Made by a program: the position numbers and the translations under genes. Source: Alphaproteobacteria bacterium (GTDB lineage: Bacteria; Pseudomonadota; Alphaproteobacteria; Micropepsales; Micropepsaceae). From it: a DNA stretch of 64,000 nt. The stretch lies in NCBI GenBank assembly GCA_017308475.1, contig JAFKEU010000010.1:121893-185892 (forward strand), written 5' to 3'. Of this stretch, positions 26,469 through 35,873 are shown in pieces. A model generated the notes under the pieces. That model ran no database searches and had not been told where the DNA came from. It saw only the letters and a list, made by a program, of their open reading frames with translations. Positions within the stretch are counted from its first letter, which is position 1. Each line of letters starts with the position of its first letter.

Positions 26469-27611
26469 TCAGCGGCGCGCGGCCAGCGACCACAGATGGG
26501 CGATCATCGCGTCCTTCTCGGGCGACTTGACCGCGCTGAAGGCCTTCACGGCGTCAGCCTTCTGGCCGGCGGCCAGATAGGCCTGGCCCAGGCGGATTTG
26601 CGCGTTGGCCTGGTCCTTCAGCGGTTTCTTCTGTCCCTGCTGGATGACGCCGATGGCGTCCTTGGCCTTGCCTTCACCGATCATGGCCTCGCCGACCTTG
26701 ACCAGCGCGTCGCCCTGCGGCTGCGCCTTGGCATCGGCCAGGGCCTTGGCCTCGTTGGCGGCAGCCTGGGCGGCCTGGCTCTTGGCGAGGTCCAGCAGCT
26801 TCTTGGAACGGTCATCGCTCAGCACCTTGGCGTCGAAGCCCTTCTGCAGAACGGTCTGGGCCTCAGCCGCGAAGCCCAGCTGGAGGGCCAGCTGCGCCAG
26901 CAGGATATATTCGTCCTTGGTTGTGATGTTGCCGGTCATCAGGCGCAGGCGGTTCACGTCCAGGGTATTGTGGTCGGAAAGGCCTTTGGCCCGCTCGGAA
27001 AGGCGCAGCAGGTTCTTCCAGTATTCCGGCTTGCCGCTGTGCGCCACCAGGGTTTCCAGCGCGGAACGCTGGGTTTCGTCGTCGCCCGCGTCATAGGCAC
27101 AGCGCATCAGGAGTTCCAGCGTGGCATCGCCGGGCGATTTGAAGTTGGACTTGATGTAACGCATGCAACCCGAGGCGTCGTGGCTCAGGTAGTAGGACTG
27201 GGCGATGATCTGCATCGCGTTGGCGTCGAGGGCGCCGACCTTGCGCAGCGCCGCCTCGTCGGCAATCACCGCCTTGTAGTTCCTGGCGTTGTAGTCGTTG
27301 GCGAACTTGGCCTTGGCGCCCGCAGCCGTGCTGGTGTCGCCCGACTTGATGGCGATGAACTGACGCAGCTGATTGATGATGGTCGCGTCGTCCGGGGTGG
27401 ACTTGACGGCGTCGGCTTCCTTCAGCTTGGCGCTGGCGGCGGCATAGTTGCCGGCCTGGGCCAGCGATTGCGCTTCCTTCAGAAGCGGGCCGACCTTGGC
27501 GCTGACCGTCGCGGCCTCGGCCGGGAGGGTACTGACCACGGAAACGGCGCCCACGGCGGCGGTTCCCATCAGAATCGCTGTCAAAGCGGCACGCAGTTTA
27601 CTGGCAGTCAT
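26469..27611 (-). CDS. Exported alpha-helical repeat (TPR-like) protein of the tonB operon
   Basis: A 380-residue protein with a signal peptide (hydrophobic stretch ending in LPAEAAT near residue 32). The rest is helical, alanine- and lysine-rich, and has degenerate TPR-like units, for example LLKEAQSLAQAGNYAAASAKLKEAD near residues 43-67 and AQIRLGQAYLAAGQKADAVKAFSAVKS near the C-terminus. It is the last gene of the tonB-exbB-exbD-exbD operon, but a hairpin with a T-tract separates it from the second exbD. A similar exported repeat protein follows exbD in other Caulobacterales. The role is unknown; a periplasmic scaffold for the Ton complex is one idea. The start at 27611 fits the signal peptide. 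Confidence 0.75.
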   Translation of the reverse strand: MTASKLRAALTAILMGTAAVGAVSVVSTLPAEAATVSAKVGPLLKEAQSLAQAGNYAAASAKLKEADAVKSTPDDATIINQLRQFIAIKSGDTSTAAGAKAKFANDYNARNYKAVIADEAALRKVGALDANAMQIIAQSYYLSHDASGCMRYIKSNFKSPGDATLELLMRCAYDAGDDETQRSALETLVAHSGKPEYWKNLLRLSERAKGLSDHNTLDVNRLRLMTGNITTKDEYILLAQLALQLGFAAEAQTVLQKGFDAKVLSDDRSKKLLDLAKSQAAQAAANEAKALADAKAQPQGDALVKVGEAMIGEGKAKDAIGVIQQGQKKPLKDQANAQIRLGQAYLAAGQKADAVKAFSAVKSPEKDAMIAHLWSLAARR

Positions 27612-27635
27612 AACAAGACCTCGTTTCGCATTATC

Positions 27636-27670
27636 TAAAAAGGGGAAAGCGTGCGGGGTTGCCGCACGCT
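27636..27670 (-). terminator. Leaky terminator or attenuator inside the tonB operon
   Basis: On the minus strand a 9-bp stem AGCGTGCGG/CCGCACGCT with a five-base loop is followed by TTCCCCTTTTT. The T-run starts six bases after the stem, so termination may be partial. It lies between the second exbD and the TPR-like gene. Confidence 0.55.
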
Positions 27671-27701
27671 CTCTCAACCCGCGGCTATGTCCCTCACAGC
27701 T

Positions 27702-28118
27702 CTAATTATACTGATCTATTCCCGTGAAGCCAATATGGGTCACGCCCAGGCGCTGCGCGTCCGCCAGCACCTTCGCGACCGCGTCATACTTGGCCAGGCG
27801 GTTCGGATTGACGTGGATTTCCGGCTGCGGATCCTTCTTGGCTGCATCCAGGAAATAGGCGTCCATCGTCCCGCGATCGACGGCCACACCGTTCCAGGTG
27901 ATGGTGCCGTCGAAGTCCACACCCAGTTCCACGGTTTCCGGCATGACGGTCGGCGGCGTGGTATTCGGCGCCGGCATGTCGAGCTTCACTGCATGGGTCT
28001 GGATGGGAAGGGTGATGATCAGAAGGGTGAGAAGAACGAGCATCACGTCGATCAGCGGCGTGGTGTTCATTTCCACCATCACCTCGCCTTCGCCGCTCGT
28101 GCCAACACTCATTGCCAT
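27702..28118 (-). CDS. exbD: ExbD/TolR-family protein (second copy)
   Basis: A 138-residue inner-membrane protein with one helix near residues 22-42 and a periplasmic domain. The helix contains the proton-pathway aspartate in TTPLIDVMLVLLTLLIITLP. It works with ExbB and TonB to turn proton motive force into energy for outer-membrane receptors. The start ATG 28118 has AGGTAA upstream. It lies 11 bases after the first exbD. The periplasmic half differs clearly from that of the first copy, so the two may form a mixed dimer or serve different receptors. Confidence 0.9.
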   Translation of the reverse strand: MAMSVGTSGEGEVMVEMNTTPLIDVMLVLLTLLIITLPIQTHAVKLDMPAPNTTPPTVMPETVELGVDFDGTITWNGVAVDRGTMDAYFLDAAKKDPQPEIHVNPNRLAKYDAVAKVLADAQRLGVTHIGFTGIDQYN

Positions 28119-28129
28119 GGTCGGTTACC

Positions 28130-28585
28130 TCAATAGCTTTCCGCTTCCAGGGCGTGGGGCTCGGTGATGAAGCCCACTTTCTGGATGCCGGCCTGCTGAC
28201 AGGCCAGGATGACCCGGCCGATCGCCTCGAAGCGCACATTCTTGTCGCCGCGAATGTGCACTTCCGGCAGAGGCCGGTGCGCTGCAAAGGCGGACTTGAG
28301 CGCCTGGACGAAGTTCTCTCGCATCTTCGCCCGGTCGATCGGCTGGTTGTTGTAGTAGATGTTCTCGTCCTTATCGACGGCGATCACAATATTCTCGGGC
28401 TTGGTCACCGTGACGATATTGCGATACGTCGGCAACTGGACGTTTACCGTCTTCACGATCACCGGGATGGTGACGAGGAAGATGATGAGCATGACCAGCA
28501 TCACATCCACCAGCGGGGTGGTGTTGATGGACACGTTCAACGCCTGCTCGTCATCCTCGACGGCGTGTTGGACGTCAATTGCCAT
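28130..28585 (-). CDS. exbD: ExbD/TolR-family protein (first copy)
   Basis: A 151-residue single-pass inner-membrane protein. An acidic cytoplasmic N-terminus (about residues 1-20) precedes INTTPLVDVMLVMLIIFLVTIPV, which holds the essential aspartate of the membrane helix. The periplasmic part includes a KPENIVIAVDKDENIYYNNQPI strand segment typical of ExbD. It follows exbB by 38 bases and precedes the second exbD. It is a partner of the ExbB proton channel and TonB. Confidence 0.92.
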   Translation of the reverse strand: MAIDVQHAVEDDEQALNVSINTTPLVDVMLVMLIIFLVTIPVIVKTVNVQLPTYRNIVTVTKPENIVIAVDKDENIYYNNQPIDRAKMRENFVQALKSAFAAHRPLPEVHIRGDKNVRFEAIGRVILACQQAGIQKVGFITEPHALEAESY

Positions 28586-28623
28586 GGCATGAACTCCGAT
28601 TGAAGGGTGCTACCCCAAGAGCC

Positions 28624-29439
28624 CTACTTGCTCTTGCTGATCAGATAGGCCTGCAGGTCGCCAGCGAAGGCGCGCAGCTTTTCGGTAATGACCTTGTTGC
28701 GGCGCACCAGATAATTATAGAGGAGCACGGCCGGAACCGCGACGCCCAGACCCAGGGCGGTCATGATCAGCGCCTCACCCACGGGACCCGCGACCTTGTC
28801 GATCGAGGCCTGGCCGGCCACGCCGATGCCGATCAGCGCGTTCAGAATGCCCATGACGGTACCAAGCAGACCCACGAACGGGGAGACCGAACCCACCGAA
28901 CCCAGGAAGGCGATGCCGCCCTGCAGACGGGCATTGGCGTCTTCCAGCTGACGGGTCAGGCTCATGCCGATCCAGTCGTTCAGGCCGACCAGCGTGGTGC
29001 CACCCGAGGAGGCCTTCAGACCGGCTTCGGCAATGCCGCGGAACACCGAGGTCTTCGGCAGCTTCTCCACACCTTCCGACAGGGTGGCCGAGGTCCAGAA
29101 TTTCTTCTCGACCGTGCTGGCCTGGCCCAGGATGCGCTGCTGGTCGATCCACTTGGTGAAGAAGATGTACCAAGTGCCGGCCGACATGATGCCCAGCACG
29201 ATCAGGATCGCCTTGGAGATCCAGGTGCCCTTGGTCCAGATGTTGGACAGACCATAAGGGGTGGATTCGTCGGCAGCGGCGACCTGCGCGGCGGCCGCGT
29301 TCTGGGTGGCGGCGCTCGGGGCACCGGCCTCCTGGGCCATCGCCACCTGGACCGGCGCGATGCTGGCAACCGGAACCATCGGGCTCAGGCTGGACATGAA
29401 GACGACAGCAAGAGCGATCGCCAGTTTCTTGAAGGTCAT
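28624..29439 (-). CDS. exbB: ExbB proton-channel protein with N-terminal signal segment
   Basis: A 271-residue MotA/TolQ/ExbB family protein. An N-terminal hydrophobic signal-like segment (residues 6-30) and a linker precede the three conserved helices, as in the long ExbB form of Caulobacter and Xanthomonas. The core has FLGSVGSVSPFVGLLGTVMGI and the third helix EALIMTALGLGVAVPAVLLYNYL, which form the proton path. The ribosome site GGAGTTAGGAAA precedes ATG 29439. It sits between tonB and exbD in a complete Ton energy operon. It is the likely power source for both TonB receptors in this window. Confidence 0.93.
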   Translation of the reverse strand: MTFKKLAIALAVVFMSSLSPMVPVASIAPVQVAMAQEAGAPSAATQNAAAAQVAAADESTPYGLSNIWTKGTWISKAILIVLGIMSAGTWYIFFTKWIDQQRILGQASTVEKKFWTSATLSEGVEKLPKTSVFRGIAEAGLKASSGGTTLVGLNDWIGMSLTRQLEDANARLQGGIAFLGSVGSVSPFVGLLGTVMGILNALIGIGVAGQASIDKVAGPVGEALIMTALGLGVAVPAVLLYNYLVRRNKVITEKLRAFAGDLQAYLISKSK

Positions 29440-29488
29440 TTTCCTAACTCCGTGTGAAACAGATTTGTTGATTGACAGGGTTTGACTT

Positions 29489-30118
29489 TTACCGGGCGTC
29501 CTTGAGGTCGAACTTCATGGACACGCGGGTTTTGACGGCTACGGGCTTGCCCTCGAAGGTGGGGGGCTGCCAGCGCCAGCGGGCCTTGACCCAGTCGCAC
29601 GCCGCACCGTCGAGACGCTCGGAGCCGCTCGAATTGACGACGGAGCACTGGTCCACATTGCCTTCCGTGGTGATGTTCACCTCCATCAGCACCGTGCCCT
29701 GCTCGCCCAGACGGACCGAGATGGGCGGATAGGGCGGGATGGTGTGCGTGCGCATCACGGGGCGCAGCGGGTCATTGGTGATGGTGGGGCGCGGCGGGGC
29801 CGGCGGGGCCGGCGGCGGCTTGGGCGCGGTTGTCACCGGCGGCGGTGGCGCGGTGGCCACGGTGAATTCCGGCACGATGGCGACCGGCGGCGGCGGCTTC
29901 ACCAGATCCGGCGGCGGCGGCGGCGGCGCCTTGGGAATTTCCTTTTGGGTATCGACGGTGGCCTTGATTTCCTGAAGCTGCTTGAGGAGCGCGCCCTGGT
30001 TGAGGGCCACGATCAGACCGGTGATCGCCAGGACGTGAATGGCCACCACAATGGCGATACTGGTCGCCCGGCTCGTAGCGCTCTTCTTGCCGACATTCAG
30101 ATGATTTGGACGTTCCAT
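29489..30118 (-). CDS. tonB: Energy transducer TonB
   Basis: A 209-residue protein with one N-terminal helix (about residues 20-42; ATSIAIVVAIHVLAITGLIVALN), a proline-rich periplasmic spacer (about 60-115, with several runs of proline) and a C-terminal TonB domain (about 125-209). The domain carries IPPYPPISVRLGEQGTVLMEVNI and ARWRWQPPTFEGKPV. It spans the periplasm and transmits energy from ExbB/ExbD to outer-membrane receptors. ATG 30118 was chosen; a 90-codon upstream extension has no support. It is the first gene of the operon. Confidence 0.94.
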   Translation of the reverse strand: MERPNHLNVGKKSATSRATSIAIVVAIHVLAITGLIVALNQGALLKQLQEIKATVDTQKEIPKAPPPPPPDLVKPPPPVAIVPEFTVATAPPPPVTTAPKPPPAPPAPPRPTITNDPLRPVMRTHTIPPYPPISVRLGEQGTVLMEVNITTEGNVDQCSVVNSSGSERLDGAACDWVKARWRWQPPTFEGKPVAVKTRVSMKFDLKDAR

Positions 30119-30602
30119 GTTCTCACTCACGTAGACAAGAAAAAGCCCGGCACGCGACGGCGCCTGGGCCGGACAGTTCAGGGCAGACCGATATTCTTTC
30201 AGCCCGGCACCATAGCCTGACGCCACGCCGGTCGTTCTTAAAGCAACCGCCCTCAAGCTTGGCAAGAGGAGAGTGTGCTTCTTCCATGCGACAACAACAT
30301 CATTCCATCTTGTGCGCGTCACGCAATGCTTTTCTGCGCAGTGCACTGCAGCGCAGTACGGAGGCGGACTTCGCAACTGCAGCATTTGCTACACATTACT
30401 TAAGTACCGGTGTGCACGGGAAAAATCGTTCCGGCTACGATGCATTTGCTGTTGGTGCGTACGCGCGGTTACGCAAAAATCGCGCGTGCCGCCCAGGTTC
30501 CCATGCGGCAATATCGCTTCGACGCCACAATATGGCATGGGCGAGGTAGACCGCTACCATCTGCGTGACGCCTTTTTGATAGGCACAGCAAAGGAAAATG
30601 AC
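30119..30602. other. Divergent control region, tonB operon / gloA
   Basis: A gene-free stretch of 484 bases. It holds a perfect 12-bp palindrome GCAGTGCACTGC at 30338-30349, flanked by CTGCGC at 30334-30339 and GCGCAG at 30351-30356. That could be an operator. AAGGA lies before the gloA start. I found no RNA gene and no clear -35/-10 pair. Confidence 0.4.
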
Positions 30603-31052
30603 ATGCGATATCTGCACACGATGATACGGGTTTCAGATCTGGATGCGTCGCTCGACTTCTATTGCAACAAGCTGGGGCTGAAGGAAGTGCGCCGCATGGA
30701 GAACGAAAAAGGCCGATTCACATTGGTTTTTCTGGCAACACCGGAAGACGGCGCGCGCATGGCGGACGACCCCGGCGCCGTCGAAAGTCCGCTGATCGAG
30801 CTCACCTACAACTGGGACGAGAAGGGTTATGCGGGTGGTCGAAATTTTGGGCACATTGCCTATCGCGTGGACGACATCTACGCGTTGTGCGAAAGGCTGA
30901 TGGCTGCGGGCGTCACCATCAACCGTCCGCCGCGCGACGGTCACATGGCCTTCATCCGTTCGCCCGACGGAATCTCCATCGAACTGCTGCAGGACGGCAC
31001 CCTGGCCCCACGCGAGCCCTGGGCCTCGATGCCCAACACCGGAACCTGGTAG
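30603..31052 (+). CDS. gloA: Lactoylglutathione lyase (glyoxalase I)
   Basis: A 149-residue VOC-fold enzyme that turns the methylglyoxal-glutathione hemithioacetal into S-D-lactoylglutathione. The four metal ligands of the bacterial Ni-type enzyme are visible as H5, E66 (LIELTYNW), H84 (FGHIAYRV) and E127 (GISIELLQ). The length is slightly above the 135 residues of E. coli GloA because of a C-terminal tail. ATG 30603 has AAGGA nearby; the longer upstream frame is not protein-like. The threonine aldolase gene starts six bases after it, so both are probably cotranscribed. Confidence 0.92.
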   Translation: MRYLHTMIRVSDLDASLDFYCNKLGLKEVRRMENEKGRFTLVFLATPEDGARMADDPGAVESPLIELTYNWDEKGYAGGRNFGHIAYRVDDIYALCERLMAAGVTINRPPRDGHMAFIRSPDGISIELLQDGTLAPREPWASMPNTGTW

Positions 31053-31058
31053 CGGCCG

Positions 31059-32135
31059 ATGGATTTCGGATCGGACAATGCCTATGGGGTGCTGCCCCGG
31101 GTGATGGCGGCATTGGCGCGCGCCAATCAAGGAGCAGCGCGCGCCTATGGCGGCGATGCCGTCACCCAGGGACTCACGCCCCTGTTCTCGGACCTGTTCG
31201 GGAGGCCGGTGGCGGTCCATCCCGTCTTCACCGGCACCGCCGCCAATGCCTTGGCGCTGGCCACTCTGACGCCGCCGCACGGCGCGGTTTTCTGCCATGC
31301 GCAGAGCCACATCATGGTGTCGGAGTGCGGGGCTCCTGAATTCTATGCCCATGGCGCCAGGCTGATCGGCATTGACGGGCCCGCCGAAGGCCCGATGGCC
31401 GGCAAGCTGACGGCCCAGGCCATCGCCGAGGCGATCGACGCCCTGCCCCGAGGCTTCGTGCACAGTGTTCAGCCCTTCGCCGTCTCGCTTTCCCAGCCCA
31501 CCGAACTTGGCACGGTCTATGGCCTGGACGAACTGGCGGCGATCGCCTGGGTGGTCAAAAGCCGGGGACTGAAGCTGCATCTGGACGGGGCCCGTTTCGC
31601 CAATGCCATGGCGCATCTGGGCGCCGCGACATCCGGGGAACTGGCCGCCGCGACCTGGCGCGCGGGCGTGGACGCATTGTCCTTCGGCGCCAGCAAGGGC
31701 GGCACCATGGGGGCCGAGGCGGTAGTCTATTTCGATCCCGCCGATGCGTCCGACTTCGAATATCGCCGCAAGAAGGGCGGCCATCTGGCCTCGAAGATGC
31801 GCTTCGTCTCGGTCCAGCTTGAAGCTTATGTGACGGACGGGCTGTGGCTTGAAAGCGCGCGGCGCGCCAATGCCTTGGCGCAGCGCCTGGCTGAGGGGCT
31901 GTCGAAGATCAATTCCATCCGCCTGCCGGTGCCGGTCCAGACCAATATGGTGTTCGCGCAGATGCCCGCCGGGGTCGCTGCGCGCTTGCGCCGGGCTGGT
32001 GCCTATTTCTACGACTGGCACGCGAATGCGGACGGCCCTGACGCGGATAGCCCCGTCCTGGCGCGACTCGCGACCTCCTTCGCCACACCCGACGAGGCCG
32101 TGACGCGTTTCGTGGAGATCGCGGCCGCCAGTTAG
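31059..32135 (+). CDS. Threonine aldolase family PLP enzyme (low-specificity)
   Basis: A 358-residue fold-type I PLP enzyme. The cofactor lysine is about K213 in SFGASKGGTMGAE, and the PLP-nitrogen aspartate is about D176 in LKLHLDGARFANAM. FTGTAANALAL near residue 57 binds the phosphate. The family cleaves L-threonine or L-allo-threonine to glycine and acetaldehyde. This form (SDNAYGVLPRVMAAL, MRFVSVQLEAY) is the branch common in alphaproteobacteria; other beta-hydroxy amino acids may be used. It lies six bases after gloA and ends 18 bases before the convergent autotransporter. Confidence 0.87.
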   Translation: MDFGSDNAYGVLPRVMAALARANQGAARAYGGDAVTQGLTPLFSDLFGRPVAVHPVFTGTAANALALATLTPPHGAVFCHAQSHIMVSECGAPEFYAHGARLIGIDGPAEGPMAGKLTAQAIAEAIDALPRGFVHSVQPFAVSLSQPTELGTVYGLDELAAIAWVVKSRGLKLHLDGARFANAMAHLGAATSGELAAATWRAGVDALSFGASKGGTMGAEAVVYFDPADASDFEYRRKKGGHLASKMRFVSVQLEAYVTDGLWLESARRANALAQRLAEGLSKINSIRLPVPVQTNMVFAQMPAGVAARLRRAGAYFYDWHANADGPDADSPVLARLATSFATPDEAVTRFVEIAAAS

Positions 32136-32153
32136 TTGCCAGCTGGTTGCCCG

Positions 32154-35100
32154 TCAGATTCTGGCCAGAAGCGTGATCATGCCCACCTGGGTGGTCGAGC
32201 CATTGTTGCCCCGCACCCAGTCATACTGGCCACCCAGATGCCAGGTGTCGGTGGAGGCGCCGATTCCCAGACCCAGAATGGTGTTGCCCTGGTCGGGATC
32301 GGGGCCCACGAACTTGATGGTGTTGTTCACCGTCCCCAGCCCGCCGGTCGACACGAAGCCGGCCTTCAGCTTCACCGGCGAGCCGATCAGGTCGTAGCGA
32401 TAGCCCGCGCGTGCTTCCGGTGCCAGTTCCACGCCCCAGATGTCCAGCGGCAGGCGCAGATCGACGCCCAGCGCCGTTCGCAGCGAGTTAGCGTAGTAGG
32501 GTGCGACCGCCAGGTCCATGCCGTTGCCGCCGCCGCTTTCGGTATAGCCTTCCTCACGCAGCACCAGCCCGTCCAGGCTGATATGCGGATCGACCTCGAA
32601 GCCGATATATTTCAGCATCACGCCGCCCTTGGCGCCCAGGGCGCCCATCAGGCCGGCGCGCTTGCTCTCGGCGGTGCGGTTGATCGAACCCACCGACAGC
32701 GAGCGCGAGCCGGTGAAATTGCCATAGGCGAAGCTGCCCTGGGTGTCGAAGAAGACGTGCCGGCCGCTCCACTGGCTATAGGCGCTCAGCATGTACCATT
32801 CCGTCTGGGTCTTGGAGGCTCGCGGCAGCGATTCCACGATGTCGCCGGTATAGAAGGAGAAGGCGCCGCCGTACCAGCCGCCACGGGGCGAGCCGCCGTC
32901 CATGCCGAGTACGAAGCCGAAACCGTGATCCTTGTAGGCGGTGAGCGCGCCCGAGCCGCTGACCTGGCCCTTGTTGCTGATCTGGCCCGTGAACTCTTCG
33001 CCCCACAGCGTCATCTCCCCGGCCGTATGGGAAAAGTTGCGCAGCAGCCGCTGGCGGGCAGCCACCGGGCCGGTCGCCTGGTCGGTCAGCATGATCGCCA
33101 CCTGGCGGGCGCCGCCCGAGACATCGGGGCCGAATTGCGAAAAGACCTGCTGGGCCGCCTGCTGGGACTTTGGGATGTTGATGCCGCTCGAGGGCACATT
33201 GCCGGTGTTGTAGACCGTCAAATTGCTGGCGACGGCCGCGCCCAGCTCATTGTCGTTGCCCAGGGCCTGGGCAGCATAGGGAAAGACCACCCTGGCGTCG
33301 CCGGACAGGTTCAGGCCGGCCGTGCCGTCGGCGTTCTTGGCACCGGTGGAGCGTGGCAGCAGCGTCAGTTCAAGAGTCTGCTTGCCGCCGGAAGCGCCGG
33401 TCGACAGCGGGTCGCCATTGGCATTGGTGTTGGCGGCGGTAATGGCGCCGTCGCTGTTGTAGCCGGCCTCGTTGGGATCCTCGAACAGGAAGGGCGTGTT
33501 CTGGCGCAGGGTGGCGTTTTGCGCCGCCAGATCGTTGTCGATCAGCTGGGTGGCGCTGATCAGGGTGATTTTCTGCGGCGTCGGGCTGGCAGTGCTGGCC
33601 GCCGTGTTGCCCGAAGAGACGAAGCTGCCGAACTGCAGCGCCAGTGTGGAATGGGAGATATCGGCCTGGTTGGCCAGGATCACCGGAGTGGAACTGCTGG
33701 TGTTCTGGGCGATCGTCAACCCCAGCGTGCCGCCGTTCATCGTCAGGTTGTTGACCTTCATCGAACCAGTCGTGGCCGTATTGGCGACGAACAGATAGCC
33801 GTTATTGTCCACGGTCACGTCCAGCGCATTGTCGTTGGCCAGGATCGTGCTGTTGACATAGCCGAAGCTGCCGATGTGCAGCTGGTGATCATTGCCGGAA
33901 CGGAAATCGATGATATTGGCGGAGCTGAGCGGCGGTGCACCGCCGCTCTGGGTCTGCTCGGTCAACGCCACCACCGCCCAGTTGGAGGCGGTGTTGGTGG
34001 TGCCGGTGACGTTGTTGATAGTGCCGCCATCGACGTTGCCGACATTGAGTGTGTCATTGTTGCTGGCCGAGCCGAACAGGATATCACCCAGGATCGCGCC
34101 GCTGTTGTTGATCGTGATGCCCGACTTGGTCGAGCTCTGCAGGTCGATGGCGCGCTGGATGTTGGACACCACCGCCCCCGCTGCTGGCGTGAGCTGGGTG
34201 TTGTTGGCCTGGATCACGCCGGAATTGACGATCGAGGACAGGGTGCTGGAGCGGTCGACGATCGCCTCCGACAACAGCGAGAAGGGCGCGCCGGCCTGGG
34301 CGATGTCCGCGGTCGGCGAGGTGGTGAAGGTGGTCACGCCCGCCAGGATGGAGGCATTGCGGCTCACCTTGATGGTGTTCACCGTGGCGCCTTCCTCGAT
34401 GAAGACGCCATAGGCGGTGCCCTGGCCCATTCCCGAAACCTCGCCCTTGATCGTCGCCGGCGTGTTGTTGGTGCTGTCGATCGCCTCGGACTTCACCTCG
34501 ATATTGGGCACCGTTGCGAAGCCGCCGACGTCCAGCGCGGTGGCGGTGACAAACTGGTCCAGGCCCGTGGGCGGATTGGCCACGGTCTGCGCCTGGTTGG
34601 TGGCCGCCGCGGCGGAAATCGTGCCGGTGTTGAGCAGGCCACCGCCGGCATTGCCGTTCCCGTCGACCGACGCGCAGCTTCCCACCACCGCACTGAGGCA
34701 GGTGTAGTTGGCGGTGGAATTGCCGCGGATCGCCATGGCCATGGCGCTGACCTGGGCATCTATCGGCGCGGCCTGGATGGTGCCCCGGTTGATGAAGGAA
34801 TAACCCGGATCGGTGCTGTCCACCGTGGAGGGAGCCGGACCGATCACGACCGGACCGCGCGGCGTGGCCTGGTTGGAATTCACCGACTGGTAGGGGTCGA
34901 TCAGCACGGTGGGGGCCGACCGCACGCCGCTGGACTGAAGGGTGGCAGCGGTCAGCGAGGAGGATGTGCCCGGACCGGCATTGATCACGCCGCCATCGAC
35001 GCTGCCGCCGATCACAAGCGCCGAGCCGCCTTCCAGGTTGACGCCGTTGGTCTTGCGGATCGACGTGCCGCCCAGCGAGACGCTGCCGGTGTTGATCAGT

Positions 35101-35873
35101 GCCCCTTCGGAAAAGGTGGGACAGGTGAACCCGCTTGGTGCGGCGGTGTCCGAGGCGCAGCTGTGGATGCCGCCCGCGGTATAGATGCCGCGGATGCCAT
35201 TGCCGATGCCCGTGATCGCCGCAGAGTTGAGCACATTGCCGTTCACCGTGCCGTCCAGGTCCAGCACGATGCCGCCGCCCGTGGTGGACTTGTCGGAGGG
35301 AAGCTGGGTGATCGAGCCGCCCACCAGGATGTTGCTGGTCACGCTGGTGCCCTGGGAGATGTAGATGGCGCTGGACCCGTCGCCCTTCAGGTTCATGGAC
35401 GCGGCCGGCGAGGTCACCACGGTGCCGCTGACCACGGAGGAACTGCCCGGCGACAGGCTGATAGGCCCATAGAAGGTATGGCCGCCCGAGACGAGGATGC
35501 CGATCTTGCTGGTGCCGTTACCCTGCAGACTCATCAGGCCGTTGCTGGCAAAGCCCGTGCTGGGGGGCAGCAGGCTGGCGGCACTGGTGTCAATCTGCAC
35601 ATCGGTTGCGCCTGCGATCCCGTCATTGACCAGGTTGCCCTGGTTGAGGACGAAATTGTTGGAGTTCAGGGTGATGAGCGGGCTGGCGATCTTGGTGTTG
35701 ATGGAGCCGCCGGACTCGATGGTGATGTTGCCGCCCGAGCTGGTAGCCAGGATCGTGCTGGTCGAGGTGGTGATGTCGGTATCCGCGCGGGCGGGAGAGA
35801 GACCCGCCGGCAGGAAGGCGGCCGCCGACAGGGCAGCCGCAGCGGCGGAAAGCATCAAACGGTGCTTGGTCAA
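32154..35873 (-). CDS. Autotransporter with C-terminal beta-barrel domain
   Basis: A 1239-residue secreted protein. A positively charged signal peptide (about residues 1-31, ending SPARADT) is followed by a long passenger of some 920 residues rich in N, G, S and T with many GTI-NSGVI-like turns. This suits a right-handed beta-helix. The last 280 residues form an autotransporter barrel (GGARQVAIMLTDQ, WGEEFTGQISNKGQ, LGVDLRLPLDIWGVELAPEARAGY) ending in a hydrophobic strand. It starts at TTG 35873 with AGAGG before it; an ATG six codons on would remove the charged start of the signal peptide. No protease or lipase motif was seen, so adhesion or surface coverage is the best guess. Confidence 0.9.
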   Translation of the reverse strand: MTKHRLMLSAAAAALSAAAFLPAGLSPARADTDITTSTSTILATSSGGNITIESGGSINTKIASPLITLNSNNFVLNQGNLVNDGIAGATDVQIDTSAASLLPPSTGFASNGLMSLQGNGTSKIGILVSGGHTFYGPISLSPGSSSVVSGTVVTSPAASMNLKGDGSSAIYISQGTSVTSNILVGGSITQLPSDKSTTGGGIVLDLDGTVNGNVLNSAAITGIGNGIRGIYTAGGIHSCASDTAAPSGFTCPTFSEGALINTGSVSLGGTSIRKTNGVNLEGGSALVIGGSVDGGVINAGPGTSSSLTAATLQSSGVRSAPTVLIDPYQSVNSNQATPRGPVVIGPAPSTVDSTDPGYSFINRGTIQAAPIDAQVSAMAMAIRGNSTANYTCLSAVVGSCASVDGNGNAGGGLLNTGTISAAAATNQAQTVANPPTGLDQFVTATALDVGGFATVPNIEVKSEAIDSTNNTPATIKGEVSGMGQGTAYGVFIEEGATVNTIKVSRNASILAGVTTFTTSPTADIAQAGAPFSLLSEAIVDRSSTLSSIVNSGVIQANNTQLTPAAGAVVSNIQRAIDLQSSTKSGITINNSGAILGDILFGSASNNDTLNVGNVDGGTINNVTGTTNTASNWAVVALTEQTQSGGAPPLSSANIIDFRSGNDHQLHIGSFGYVNSTILANDNALDVTVDNNGYLFVANTATTGSMKVNNLTMNGGTLGLTIAQNTSSSTPVILANQADISHSTLALQFGSFVSSGNTAASTASPTPQKITLISATQLIDNDLAAQNATLRQNTPFLFEDPNEAGYNSDGAITAANTNANGDPLSTGASGGKQTLELTLLPRSTGAKNADGTAGLNLSGDARVVFPYAAQALGNDNELGAAVASNLTVYNTGNVPSSGINIPKSQQAAQQVFSQFGPDVSGGARQVAIMLTDQATGPVAARQRLLRNFSHTAGEMTLWGEEFTGQISNKGQVSGSGALTAYKDHGFGFVLGMDGGSPRGGWYGGAFSFYTGDIVESLPRASKTQTEWYMLSAYSQWSGRHVFFDTQGSFAYGNFTGSRSLSVGSINRTAESKRAGLMGALGAKGGVMLKYIGFEVDPHISLDGLVLREEGYTESGGGNGMDLAVAPYYANSLRTALGVDLRLPLDIWGVELAPEARAGYRYDLIGSPVKLKAGFVSTGGLGTVNNTIKFVGPDPDQGNTILGLGIGASTDTWHLGGQYDWVRGNNGSTTQVGMITLLARI

